Assembly: GCA_946886075.1 (NCBI GenBank)
Contig: CAMPHR010000018.1
Coordinates: 1 to 60,450, forward strand
DNA from: an uncultured Novosphingobium sp.
GTDB lineage: Bacteria > Pseudomonadota > Alphaproteobacteria > Sphingomonadales > Sphingomonadaceae
Length of the DNA stretch: 60,450 bases
Reading direction: 5' to 3'
Position numbers and translations under genes: made by a program. Every line of letters begins with the position of its first letter. The first letter of the stretch is position 1. The notes beneath the pieces are model-generated. The model did no database searches. It saw only the letters and a program-made list of their open reading frames with translations, and was not told the DNA's origin. Positions 49,126-56,303 of this stretch are shown in pieces.

Positions 49126-50475
49126 ATGCGTCACGCGTTCAGGGTCATCATGGCCGCCGCCACTCTTTCGTCTGCCGCCTCAGCCCAGACCGGTGCCGCC
49201 CCTGCCTCTTCAGCTTCGCAGGTGTCGGGGCTGAGTGCGGAGATCAGTCGCGACATCAGCGACCTGATGACGCTCTACCGCGATCTTCATGCCCATCCCG
49301 AACTGTCGGGCCAGGAAACAGCAACCGCCGCAAAGCTCGCAAGCCGCCTGAAGGCGATGCAGTTCGACGTCACTGAAAAGGTAGGCGGCACGGGCGTCGT
49401 CGCCGTCATGAAGAATGGCGAAGGCCCTGTCCTCCTGATCCGCGCCGACATGGACGGCCTGCCGGTGACGGAACGGACCGGCCTACCCTTCGCGTCAAAG
49501 GTTCGCACGAAGACGGCGGACGGCATCGAAAGCGGGGTCATGCATGCGTGCGGACACGACACGCATATGACCGCCTTCATCGAAACCGCCAAGCTGCTGT
49601 CGTCAGGCAAGGACCGCTGGCGCGGTACGCTGGTCATGATCCTGCAGCCAGCCGAGGAAGTCGGCCGCGGCGCGCGCATGATGCTGGAGGACGGGCTTTT
49701 CACGCGCTTCCCCCATCCCACCCACGCCATCGCCTTCCACGACGCAGCCAATCTTCCAGCCGGAACCATCGGCTACACGCCCGGCTATGCGCTCGCCAAT
49801 GTCGACAGCGTCGATATAGTGGTGCGCGGCACCGGCGGCCACGGCGCTTATCCACAAACGGCGAAGGACCCGATCGTTCTGGGGGCTCGCATCGTGGGAG
49901 CGCTCCAGACCCTCGTCAGCCGGGAACAGGACCCGCTGGACCCGGCAGTCGTAACCGTCGGCAGTTTCGTGGGTGGAGCCAAGCATAATATCATCCCCGA
50001 TGAAGCGAAGCTGCTCCTCACTGTCCGTAGCTACTCCGACGAGACGCGCGAACGCCTGATCCGCGGCATCGAACGCATCGCACGCGGAGAGGCGATCGCG
50101 GCGGGCGTAGCTGATGACCGAATGCCGGTCGTTTCGGTGAAGGACGAATTCACGCCCGCAGCCTATAATCCGCCAGCCTTCGCCAACGAAATGGCTGGAC
50201 TGCTCAAGGCCCACTTCCCTGAAGGCCGAGTGATCGAGGCCAAGCCGTCCATGGGGGGCGAGGATTTTGGCCGCTACAACCGGGCGGACAAGAGCATCAA
50301 CAGCTTCATCTTCTGGGTAGGCGGCGTCCCGGCGGACCAAATGGCGAAGGCGACAGCCGGTCAACTTACCCTGCCCTCCCTCCACAGCCCCTTCTGGGCG
50401 CCCGAGGCGGACAAAGTCATCGCCACGGCGAGCGAGGCCATGACGGTGCTGGCTCTCAACATTCTCAAGCGGTAA
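49126..50475 (+). CDS. M20 family metallo-amidohydrolase, secreted
   Basis: A 449-residue protein with a signal peptide (residues 1-21, cut after AASAQ). It shows the M20D pattern: DLHAHPELSGQETATAAKLA, LLIRADMDGLPVTE, MHACGHDTHMTAFIETAKLL with a metal-binding Cys/His/His cluster, LQPAEEVGRGARMMLEDGLF, and PSMGGEDFGRY with the last metal ligand. Relatives hydrolyse N-acyl amino acids or indole-acetyl conjugates; as a periplasmic form it probably releases amino acids from small amides. The substrate is not known. It stands alone after a terminator, 28 bases before the GNAT acetyltransferase. Confidence 0.88.
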   Translation: MRHAFRVIMAAATLSSAASAQTGAAPASSASQVSGLSAEISRDISDLMTLYRDLHAHPELSGQETATAAKLASRLKAMQFDVTEKVGGTGVVAVMKNGEGPVLLIRADMDGLPVTERTGLPFASKVRTKTADGIESGVMHACGHDTHMTAFIETAKLLSSGKDRWRGTLVMILQPAEEVGRGARMMLEDGLFTRFPHPTHAIAFHDAANLPAGTIGYTPGYALANVDSVDIVVRGTGGHGAYPQTAKDPIVLGARIVGALQTLVSREQDPLDPAVVTVGSFVGGAKHNIIPDEAKLLLTVRSYSDETRERLIRGIERIARGEAIAAGVADDRMPVVSVKDEFTPAAYNPPAFANEMAGLLKAHFPEGRVIEAKPSMGGEDFGRYNRADKSINSFIFWVGGVPADQMAKATAGQLTLPSLHSPFWAPEADKVIATASEAMTVLALNILKR

Positions 50476-50485
50476 TCTGCGGGAC

Positions 50486-50495
50486 GGGGGGGGGG
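50486..50495 (+). repeat. Ten-base G homopolymer before an acetyltransferase start
   Basis: A run of exactly ten G residues lies 8 bases before the ATG at 50504 and 10 bases after the amidohydrolase stop. The run replaces a normal ribosome binding site region. Such tracts slip during replication and can vary the spacing. Confidence 0.85.
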
Positions 50496-50503
50496 ATTAG
50501 GGT

Positions 50504-51298
50504 ATGACGATTAGCGTCAGGATCGCTGTCGAGGGTGACGCGCCTTGCGTTGCGGCGATCTACGCTCCCTATATCCTCCACAGCGTCATCTCCTTCGAAA
50601 GCGTACCACCGGACGCGGAAGAGTTCAGGGCGAGGATGGCGAGCTGCCTCACCGATTATCCCTGGTTGATCGCGGAAGTCGATGGGCAGGTCGCCGGTTA
50701 CGCTTATGCCGGGCAGCATAGCGGGCGGGCTGCTTATGATTGGTCCGCCAACATCTCCGTCTACCTGGCCGCAGAGTATCATCGAAGAGGCATTGGAAGG
50801 CGCCTGTACGACATGCTGATCGTGCTGCTGCGGCATCAGGGCTATCATAGCCTTTTCGCAGGCATCACCCTTCCGAACAGCGCCAGCGTTGCGCTCCATA
50901 CAGCCTTGGGCATGCAGCAAGTCGGCATCTACAAGGAAGTCGGCTTCAAATTCGGCAAGTGGCATGACGTGATGTGGCTGGGCATGACGATCTCGCCTCC
51001 CGCCATCCCGACCATCCGACCGACGCCCTTCTCTGCGCTCGAAAATCTTGCAAATCGTTCCCGGACTAGGCGTGGGAAGCCGCCGCTAGGCCAGGCGATG
51101 CCCCTTGCGCCACTTGGTCAGCAGATGCCGCGCCAGCATGAACGGCGGCATGCGCAGCCAGTGCGACCGCACATAAAATGCGAAGCGAAGCAGTTTGCGG
51201 CATTCGCGGCCCCAGCCGTTGCGGGCAAGCAAGCGGGCAACAAAAATGCGGTCACTCCATCCAAGGCGATTGTCTGGCTGGACAGGGGTACCGAATAG
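50504..51298 (+). CDS. GNAT family acetyltransferase (phosphinothricin acetyltransferase-like)
   Basis: The first 170 residues are a full GNAT domain of the Pat/PhnO-like group: ISVRIAVEGDAPCVAAIYAPYI, VAGYAYAGQHSGRAAYDWSANISVYLAAEYHRRGIGRRLYDML (acetyl-CoA loop RRGIGRRL) and NSASVALHTALGMQQVGIYKEVGFKFGKWHDVMWL. Relatives acetylate phosphinothricin, methionine sulfoximine or sulfone. The open frame then runs about 90 residues further to 51298, and its last 213 bases are antisense to the nucleotidyltransferase gene. That tail looks like non-coding read-through, so the true protein may have lost its stop or suffered a frameshift near 51050-51070, where a TAG occurs in another frame. Confidence 0.75.
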   Translation: MTISVRIAVEGDAPCVAAIYAPYILHSVISFESVPPDAEEFRARMASCLTDYPWLIAEVDGQVAGYAYAGQHSGRAAYDWSANISVYLAAEYHRRGIGRRLYDMLIVLLRHQGYHSLFAGITLPNSASVALHTALGMQQVGIYKEVGFKFGKWHDVMWLGMTISPPAIPTIRPTPFSALENLANRSRTRRGKPPLGQAMPLAPLGQQMPRQHERRHAQPVRPHIKCEAKQFAAFAAPAVAGKQAGNKNAVTPSKAIVWLDRGTE

Positions 51299-52096
51299 GA
51301 AGCGCGCCAGCCTTAACGCGCGCAGCACCACTTCATATAATTGATGCGTCGAAGCCCTTTCGAGCAGATCGCGGTCGAAATCCGGGCGCTGCTTTCCAAA
51401 TTGCTCATGCAAGCAGTGAATATCCCACAGGTTCCGCAAGCCTCCCGCCATGTCGCCATCGGCGAATAAATGCGCGGCCGAATGGCAGATCATGTCCTCC
51501 GGCGCCAAAACCGACAAACGCTCCGTCACCGGGACCGCATCCGCCAGCATCGCCGCCGCGTCGGGCGTCGGCCGGGCAGTCAGCGGCAGGATCGTATGGT
51601 GCACATCGATCATCCTGTCGCGCTCCCGGTGGATCAGCGGCGGAAGTTCATGCATCCATTGCCGGTAATAGGCGTCGTCATAGCCATCCTCCTTCACCCA
51701 TTCCCAGCCTGCGGCGATCAGCTTCGCTTCTGCCTGCTTCAGCCGGTCCCGGTGGAGCAGGATGTCGAGGTCGCCGATGAACCGACCTTCCCCGGCCTTA
51801 AGCCCTGCGGCGGCATAGGCAGTGCCCTTCAGCAGCAGCACAGGCTCGCCAAGCGCCTCGGCCGCTCGGTCCGCTTCCCACAGGGCCTGCTGTGCTTCTC
51901 TAGCCGCATCCAGCCGGGCATCGGCCAGGATCGGCCGCACCTTTTCAGGCACTGAACGCTCGTCGATCATCAGGGCCAACGTCCCGATCAACCGCTCCGC
52001 CCGCGCCGCCGCGATCAGCGCATTCCATCCCGCACCATCCAGCGACGCGATCGAGCTTGGGTCACGCAGTACCGAGACCAGAAGCGCCGCGCTCAC
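51086..52096 (-). CDS. Nucleotidyltransferase family protein (PF14907 type) of the HPr-rel-A cassette
   Basis: A 336-residue protein. Residues around 85-125 (EPVLLLKGTAYAAAGLKAGEGRFIGDLDILLHRDRL) hold the GDLDIL motif, the paired aspartates of a Pol-beta-like nucleotidyltransferase. Later stretches (DVHHTILPLTARPT and LAPEDMICHSAAHLFADGDMAGGLRNLWDIHCL) match the PF14907 family. The GTG at 52096 overlaps the HprK-like stop by four bases (GTGA), so I prefer it to a GTG five codons upstream (52111). Proteins of this family occur beside HprK-like kinases in some lasso-peptide gene clusters. Here it may further modify a phosphorylated product. The substrate is unknown. Confidence 0.83.
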   Translation of the reverse strand: MSAALLVSVLRDPSSIASLDGAGWNALIAAARAERLIGTLALMIDERSVPEKVRPILADARLDAAREAQQALWEADRAAEALGEPVLLLKGTAYAAAGLKAGEGRFIGDLDILLHRDRLKQAEAKLIAAGWEWVKEDGYDDAYYRQWMHELPPLIHRERDRMIDVHHTILPLTARPTPDAAAMLADAVPVTERLSVLAPEDMICHSAAHLFADGDMAGGLRNLWDIHCLHEQFGKQRPDFDRDLLERASTHQLYEVVLRALRLARFLFGTPVQPDNRLGWSDRIFVARLLARNGWGRECRKLLRFAFYVRSHWLRMPPFMLARHLLTKWRKGHRLA

Positions 52097-52956
52097 GCGA
52101 GTTCTTCCCACAACCGTTCGACCATCGCGATCGCTTCATCCCCCGAAGCAAAGTCGATCGCGCGGGCAGGCACATGCCGCACAAACCGCGTCAGCGCGCC
52201 AAACCCTGCTTCACCCAAGGCCACATAATTGGTGGACGCCTGGGTGAGGCGCATGAAAACCTCGCCCTGTCCGACCAGGCGCGTGTCAGCGGTATGTCCA
52301 AAACGTGGAAAAAGCAGCAGGGCCGGCCTCGCTCCCTTGGTCATCCGCGCAACAGCATCCGCGCGCGGGACGAGGTGCCGGATGTCCCCCTTTGCCGTGC
52401 CAGCCAACAAAGGTCCCATTCGGCTCGGCGGCGCTTCTGCGGCAACGACATCGATCGCAGCATTTTTGAGCGAAACGAGCCGGGGAAAAGGCAGTAGCTC
52501 GCCTGTTACCAGGTCCAGCAGCGCGAACTCATCGCCCATCAGCCGCCAACCTCGCTCGCCAAGCTGAGCCGCGAGCGTCGACTTGCCTGACCCGGACTCG
52601 CCGGTCATCACCAGCGCACGCCCGTCCTTCTCAACGCTCGACGCATGAAGCAGCAGATGCCGCCGCCAACCCAGCGCCATCTGCAGGTTCATGCCCATTT
52701 CCGCGGCGAGCAGGCCGTGCGTCAGGCTCATCGGCGCCGCATCGGCCAGCCCATGATCGCCAGTTATGAAGATAGACGGCCGCAGCCATGTTCGCAGCAA
52801 TCCGGCCGGTTCGAGCCTTACGGTAAAATCTGCTACCTGATCCCTCGGCTGTGGATAGTCCTGATAAAGCGCCGCCAGCTGTTCAAGCGGCCGCCGCCAT
52901 GCAGAACCAATGCGAAAGGATGCAGGCCCGATGGTCAGGGAAAGCTGATGCTTCAC
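52093..52956 (-). CDS. HprK-related kinase A
   Basis: A 287-residue protein. The second half is HPr-kinase-like: LLLHASSVEKDGRALVMTGESGSGKSTLAAQLGERGWRLMGDE carries the conserved His (H104), the P-loop GESGSGKST (119-127) and the GDE pair (141-143). The N-terminal domain is unlike that of HprK. No PTS genes or HPr lie nearby, so it is not catabolite control. In family terms it is the kinase of the HPr-rel-A system, expected to phosphorylate a peptide or protein at Ser or another residue. It starts with GTG overlapping the PqqD-like stop (GTGA), and its stop overlaps the next gene in the same way. Confidence 0.87.
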   Translation of the reverse strand: MKHQLSLTIGPASFRIGSAWRRPLEQLAALYQDYPQPRDQVADFTVRLEPAGLLRTWLRPSIFITGDHGLADAAPMSLTHGLLAAEMGMNLQMALGWRRHLLLHASSVEKDGRALVMTGESGSGKSTLAAQLGERGWRLMGDEFALLDLVTGELLPFPRLVSLKNAAIDVVAAEAPPSRMGPLLAGTAKGDIRHLVPRADAVARMTKGARPALLLFPRFGHTADTRLVGQGEVFMRLTQASTNYVALGEAGFGALTRFVRHVPARAIDFASGDEAIAMVERLWEELA

Positions 52957-53246
52957 GATCGGTGCACCAGTCCAAGCGCCGTCAAACCTTCCAGATGCGC
53001 TTCGATTTCAACAATCGCCTGCGCCGCCGCGCCCAGATCATAATGGCGTTCCAGCCGGCAATGCAGCTGCGCCGCCGTCGCGGCACCGTCCCCGTCTCCG
53101 CCCTCGTCCAAAGCCTGCAAAATCTCCGGAACAGGGCTGATCATCATGTGCGTCTGCCCCGATGCGCGGTGATAGAGGATCATGATGTCCTCCAGCACGC
53201 ACAGGACGGTGTCCTTGTCTTTCCTGTAACGACGCTCTGCAGTCAC
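52953..53246 (-). CDS. PqqD-like peptide chaperone of the HPr-rel-A cassette
   Basis: A 97-residue protein starting with GTG at 53246. The sequence (TVLCVLEDIMILYHRASGQTHMMISPVPEILQALDEGG, then AAQAIVEIEAHLEGLTALGLVHR) fits the small winged-helix PqqD fold that binds leader peptides of ribosomally made peptides. It differs from classic PqqD and belongs with the HprK-related kinase downstream, with which it overlaps by four bases. I infer that it delivers a substrate peptide to the kinase. The small exported protein gene ends 59 bases upstream of its start. Confidence 0.82.
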   Translation of the reverse strand: MTAERRYRKDKDTVLCVLEDIMILYHRASGQTHMMISPVPEILQALDEGGDGDGAATAAQLHCRLERHYDLGAAAQAIVEIEAHLEGLTALGLVHRS

Positions 53247-53304
53247 GATCTGCTTTCAACTCCCCGACGGCGCCCTGCTGTAGCGCACAGGAGTAAGCAG
53301 GTGC

Positions 53305-53745
53305 CTAACGCGGCATTTGCAATGATGCGTAACAGGTAAAGCCGCTGGTCCCGGACTGAAGACGCCGGATATAGTTCAGATATGCCTGGTTCTGTTCATA
53401 GCTGGTGCCCGGCAGCCGTCCACCGCGCAGAGCCTGGCGAACCTGCTCGCCGCTATAGCTGCGCCCTTGCGCAGGCACTGCGCCAGCTGTCCCTGCGGGA
53501 ACGAGCTGGCCATTGGGTGCTATATACTTTCCCGCACGCGCCTGGTCGGGAACCGGAATGGTGCAGTTCAGCACGGACGCTGCGGTATTGGCCAAGGCCG
53601 GGCGGATGGACACGATCGCGGACGCCGCAACCGCGCCCCCCATCAAAAGCTGGCGGCGCGAAGGCGTGATCGAATCGATGTCCAGCTCGGCGCCCTCAAC
53701 GGATACCGGGTCGGAAACATGCTGTTCGGGCGATTGCTCTGTCAT
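53305..53745 (-). CDS. Small exported protein, candidate substrate of the HPr-rel-A cassette
   Basis: A 146-residue protein that I do not recognise as a named family. Its N-terminal 28 residues are acidic (SPEQHVSDPVSVEGAELDID). SRRQLLMGGA (29-38), a twin-arginine-like motif, follows, and then a hydrophobic stretch (39-52) ending in an ALA cleavage site. The mature part holds C61 (VLNCTIPVPDQ) and C138 (GFTCYASLQMPR). Between them it has many Ser, Thr and Tyr residues (GRSYSGEQ, TSYEQNQAYLNYIRR). The ATG at 53745 is preferred; an upstream in-frame start would put a hydrophobic region before it. The position at the head of the cassette on the same strand suggests it as the modified substrate. 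Confidence 0.68.
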   Translation of the reverse strand: MTEQSPEQHVSDPVSVEGAELDIDSITPSRRQLLMGGAVAASAIVSIRPALANTAASVLNCTIPVPDQARAGKYIAPNGQLVPAGTAGAVPAQGRSYSGEQVRQALRGGRLPGTSYEQNQAYLNYIRRLQSGTSGFTCYASLQMPR

Positions 53746-53843
53746 ATCGTTCTGATCCGCTATCGCGCTTGCCAAAGCGTAAAGAATCCACGCTATTGCG
53801 CCAGCCATTGCAGCAAAGCAGTCAATAATCCAGCGCGGTAACC

Positions 53844-55097
53844 ATGAATCGACTGAGCATATCCCAGATCATTGCCTCGCTCGCGATGCTGTTCCTGGCT
53901 ACCGGGTCCGCATTACTGATGGGCGCACCTCTCTGGGCGATAGCGCTTCCAGTGCTGGCGGGCATTTCGGTCCTCCTCATCACGGCGCAGGGCACGGCAG
54001 CCGCGGCGACCCCGACTTCTTCGCCGGAGAAGCCATCGGATATCGCCGACCACCCTGATTTCGCCAGTCTCATAGAGGCGATCACCGACCCTCTGATGCT
54101 GATAGAAAAAGGGCGGATCATTCATGCCAATCGCGCCGCGCAGCGCCTGCTGGGCGCACATATCCAGGGTGAGGATGCCCGCATAGCCATCCGACATCCC
54201 GCCGCGGCCGAGCGGCTTGCAAGCCTTGCCCCCATGTCTGAGGCGATAATGCTGGACCTGGTTGGTCTTGGAACGCGCGATCAACGCTGGCAGATGCGCA
54301 TCGCGCCGCTGGGCAGCGAAAGCGAAATCCGCCGGTTGGTCCATCTCGCCGACCATAGTGGCGCCTATGCAGCGGAAAAGATGCGCGTCGATTTCGTGGC
54401 CAATGCCAGCCACGAACTGCGCACGCCACTCGCGGGCATATTGGGCTTCATCGAAACGCTTGGTGATCCGGACCTTGGCCGCGACAATGATACGCGGCAG
54501 CGTTTCCTCAAGATCATGGATGGCGAGGCGCGGCGAATGCAGCGGCTGATCGACGATCTCATTTCCCTCTCCCGGATCGAAGCGGAAAAATACCGCGCCC
54601 CCGACAGCCCGATCGATCTCGGTTCGCTCGCGGCTGAAGTGGTAGGGGTTTTTCGCACCAGCCATGGTGAGCGGGGCCGGGAGGTCGAACTGGACATCAC
54701 GCCTGGCCTGCCGGAAGTCGCTGGGGACAGGCCGCAGCTGTCGCAGTTGCTGCACAACCTGATTGGCAATTCCGTCAAATATGGAAAGGCAGGAACACCG
54801 ATTCGCGTCAGCCTGGGCGCGGGACCGGGCGGCATGACGCGCCTGGTCGTGGCGGATGAAGGGGAAGGAATTGGTCCCGACCACCTCCCCCGCCTTACGG
54901 AACGCTTCTATCGCGTGGATTCCGGCCGCAGCCGCGCGGTTGGCGGAACGGGCCTTGGCCTTGCCATCGTCAAGCATATCGTGGAACGGCACCGTGGCAG
55001 GCTGGACATAACCAGCACGCCTGGGAAAGGAACGGCCATTACCGTCCTGCTGCCGCCGATGCCTGCCGAAGAGAGGCTCCATCCAGCGAAACATTGA
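53844..55097 (+). CDS. phoR: Phosphate regulon sensor histidine kinase PhoR
   Basis: A 417-residue kinase. Two close hydrophobic segments (about 10-27 and 31-48) anchor it with almost no periplasmic part, as in other PhoR proteins. A PAS-like region covers about 70-170, and the HisKA site is H190 (FVANASHELRTPLAGILGFIETL). The ATPase boxes are NLIGNSVKYGK, DEGEGIGPDHL and GGTGLGLAIVKHI. PhoR senses the state of the Pst transporter through PhoU and phosphorylates PhoB. Its position directly before pstS-phoU supports the assignment. phoB is not in the window and may follow phoU. Confidence 0.9.
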   Translation: MNRLSISQIIASLAMLFLATGSALLMGAPLWAIALPVLAGISVLLITAQGTAAAATPTSSPEKPSDIADHPDFASLIEAITDPLMLIEKGRIIHANRAAQRLLGAHIQGEDARIAIRHPAAAERLASLAPMSEAIMLDLVGLGTRDQRWQMRIAPLGSESEIRRLVHLADHSGAYAAEKMRVDFVANASHELRTPLAGILGFIETLGDPDLGRDNDTRQRFLKIMDGEARRMQRLIDDLISLSRIEAEKYRAPDSPIDLGSLAAEVVGVFRTSHGERGREVELDITPGLPEVAGDRPQLSQLLHNLIGNSVKYGKAGTPIRVSLGAGPGGMTRLVVADEGEGIGPDHLPRLTERFYRVDSGRSRAVGGTGLGLAIVKHIVERHRGRLDITSTPGKGTAITVLLPPMPAEERLHPAKH

Positions 55098-55132
55098 AGA
55101 AAATCTGCGCGTCTGTCGTTCAACCGGCAGCG

Positions 55133-55165
55133 ATGTCATAAAAGTGCAATTGGATTGTCACAAAT
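55133..55165 (+). promoter_or_regulatory. Triple Pho-box-like site upstream of pstS
   Basis: Three consecutive 11-base units, ATGTCATAAAA (55133-55143), GTGCAATTGGA (55144-55154) and TTGTCACAAAT (55155-55165), each follow the PhoB half-site pattern (CTGTCAT plus four A/T-rich bases). The first and third match best. The site ends 76 bases before the pstS start, so the pst genes probably have their own PhoB-activated promoter. Confidence 0.75.
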
Positions 55166-55241
55166 GCGCGACTTACCGCGGCTAAGGCGCCCGCAGGGGG
55201 GCGGCGATTGTGGATCGCGGCCTTGATTAAGGAGACTATCC

Positions 55242-56294
55242 GTGAAACATTTCGCTCTAATGGCAGCAACTGCAGCTGCCGCTCTCACCCTCGCCGGTTG
55301 CGGCGAAAAATCGGGCGGCGCCAGCGCCACGCGCGACCAGATCCGCGCGGTCGGCTCATCCACCGTCTACCCCTTCGCCACGGCTATCGCCGAGATGTTC
55401 GTGCAGGGTAACTCGGGCATGAAGTCCCCCATCATCGAATCGACCGGCACTGGCGGTGGCGTCAAGCTGTTCTGCGCTGGCGTAGGCGCACAATATCCTG
55501 ATATCGCGAATGCCTCGCGCCGGTTGAAGAAGGCGGAGTTCGAGGACTGCCAAAAGAATGGCGTCAAGGACATCATCGAAATCCAGGTCGGCGTTGATGG
55601 CCTCGCCTTCGCCGAATCGAAAGCTGGCCCCGGCTTCAAGCTGACGCCAAAGATCGTCTATGAAGCGCTGGCCGCCAATCCCTACGGCAAGGGCCCGAAC
55701 AAGGCGGAAACCTGGAAGGATCTCGATCCCAGCCTGCCCGCAACCGCCATCAGCGTCTTTGGCCCGCCCTCGACCAGCGGCACCCGCGACTCGCTCGCTG
55801 AACTCGTATTGACCAAGGGCTGCGAAACCGACCCCGCCATGAAGACGCTCAAGGAAAAGAGCGAGGACGAGTTCAAGGCGACCTGCACCCGCGTCCGTGA
55901 AGACGGCAAATATGTGGACTCAGGCGAGAACGACAATCTGATCGTGCAGAAGCTCGCCGCGAACCCCAATGCGCTGGGCGTATTCGGTTTCAGCTATCTT
56001 GAAGAAAACAAGGACAAGCTGAAGGACGTGTCCCTCAACGGCGTCGAAGCCACCTATGACACCGTGTCGACGGGCAAATATCCGGGTGCGCGTCCGCTCT
56101 ACATCTATGTGAAGAAGGCGCACATGACCGCGATCCCCGGTCTGCAGGCATTTCTGAACACCTTCGCTGCGAATTGGGCTCCCGGTGGCGCGCTGACGAA
56201 GCGTGGCATGGTTGCAGCGCCGGATGATGTGCGCAAGGCGAGCGCGGAAACGGTGAAGTCGCTTGCGGTTCTCGACGGTTCGCAGCTCAAGTAA
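55242..56294 (+). CDS. pstS: Phosphate-binding lipoprotein PstS
   Basis: A 350-residue periplasmic binding protein. The signal peptide ends in a lipobox LAGC (C20), so it is a lipoprotein. Phosphate-loop motifs are IRAVGSSTVYPFATAIAEMF at the N-terminus, ESTGTGGGVKLFCAGVG and SVFGPPSTSGTRDSLAELVL. It captures phosphate for PstCA-B. A triple Pho box precedes it. It is the first gene of pstS-C-A-B-phoU, and pstC starts 9 bases after its stop. Confidence 0.94.
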   Translation: MKHFALMAATAAAALTLAGCGEKSGGASATRDQIRAVGSSTVYPFATAIAEMFVQGNSGMKSPIIESTGTGGGVKLFCAGVGAQYPDIANASRRLKKAEFEDCQKNGVKDIIEIQVGVDGLAFAESKAGPGFKLTPKIVYEALAANPYGKGPNKAETWKDLDPSLPATAISVFGPPSTSGTRDSLAELVLTKGCETDPAMKTLKEKSEDEFKATCTRVREDGKYVDSGENDNLIVQKLAANPNALGVFGFSYLEENKDKLKDVSLNGVEATYDTVSTGKYPGARPLYIYVKKAHMTAIPGLQAFLNTFAANWAPGGALTKRGMVAAPDDVRKASAETVKSLAVLDGSQLK

Positions 56295-56303
56295 GCGGAA
56301 GAC

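Noticed and set aside
52093..52956. HprK-like kinase as a carbon catabolite regulator
   Set aside because: There is no HPr or PTS gene nearby, the N-terminal domain is different, and it is coupled to a PqqD-like protein instead.
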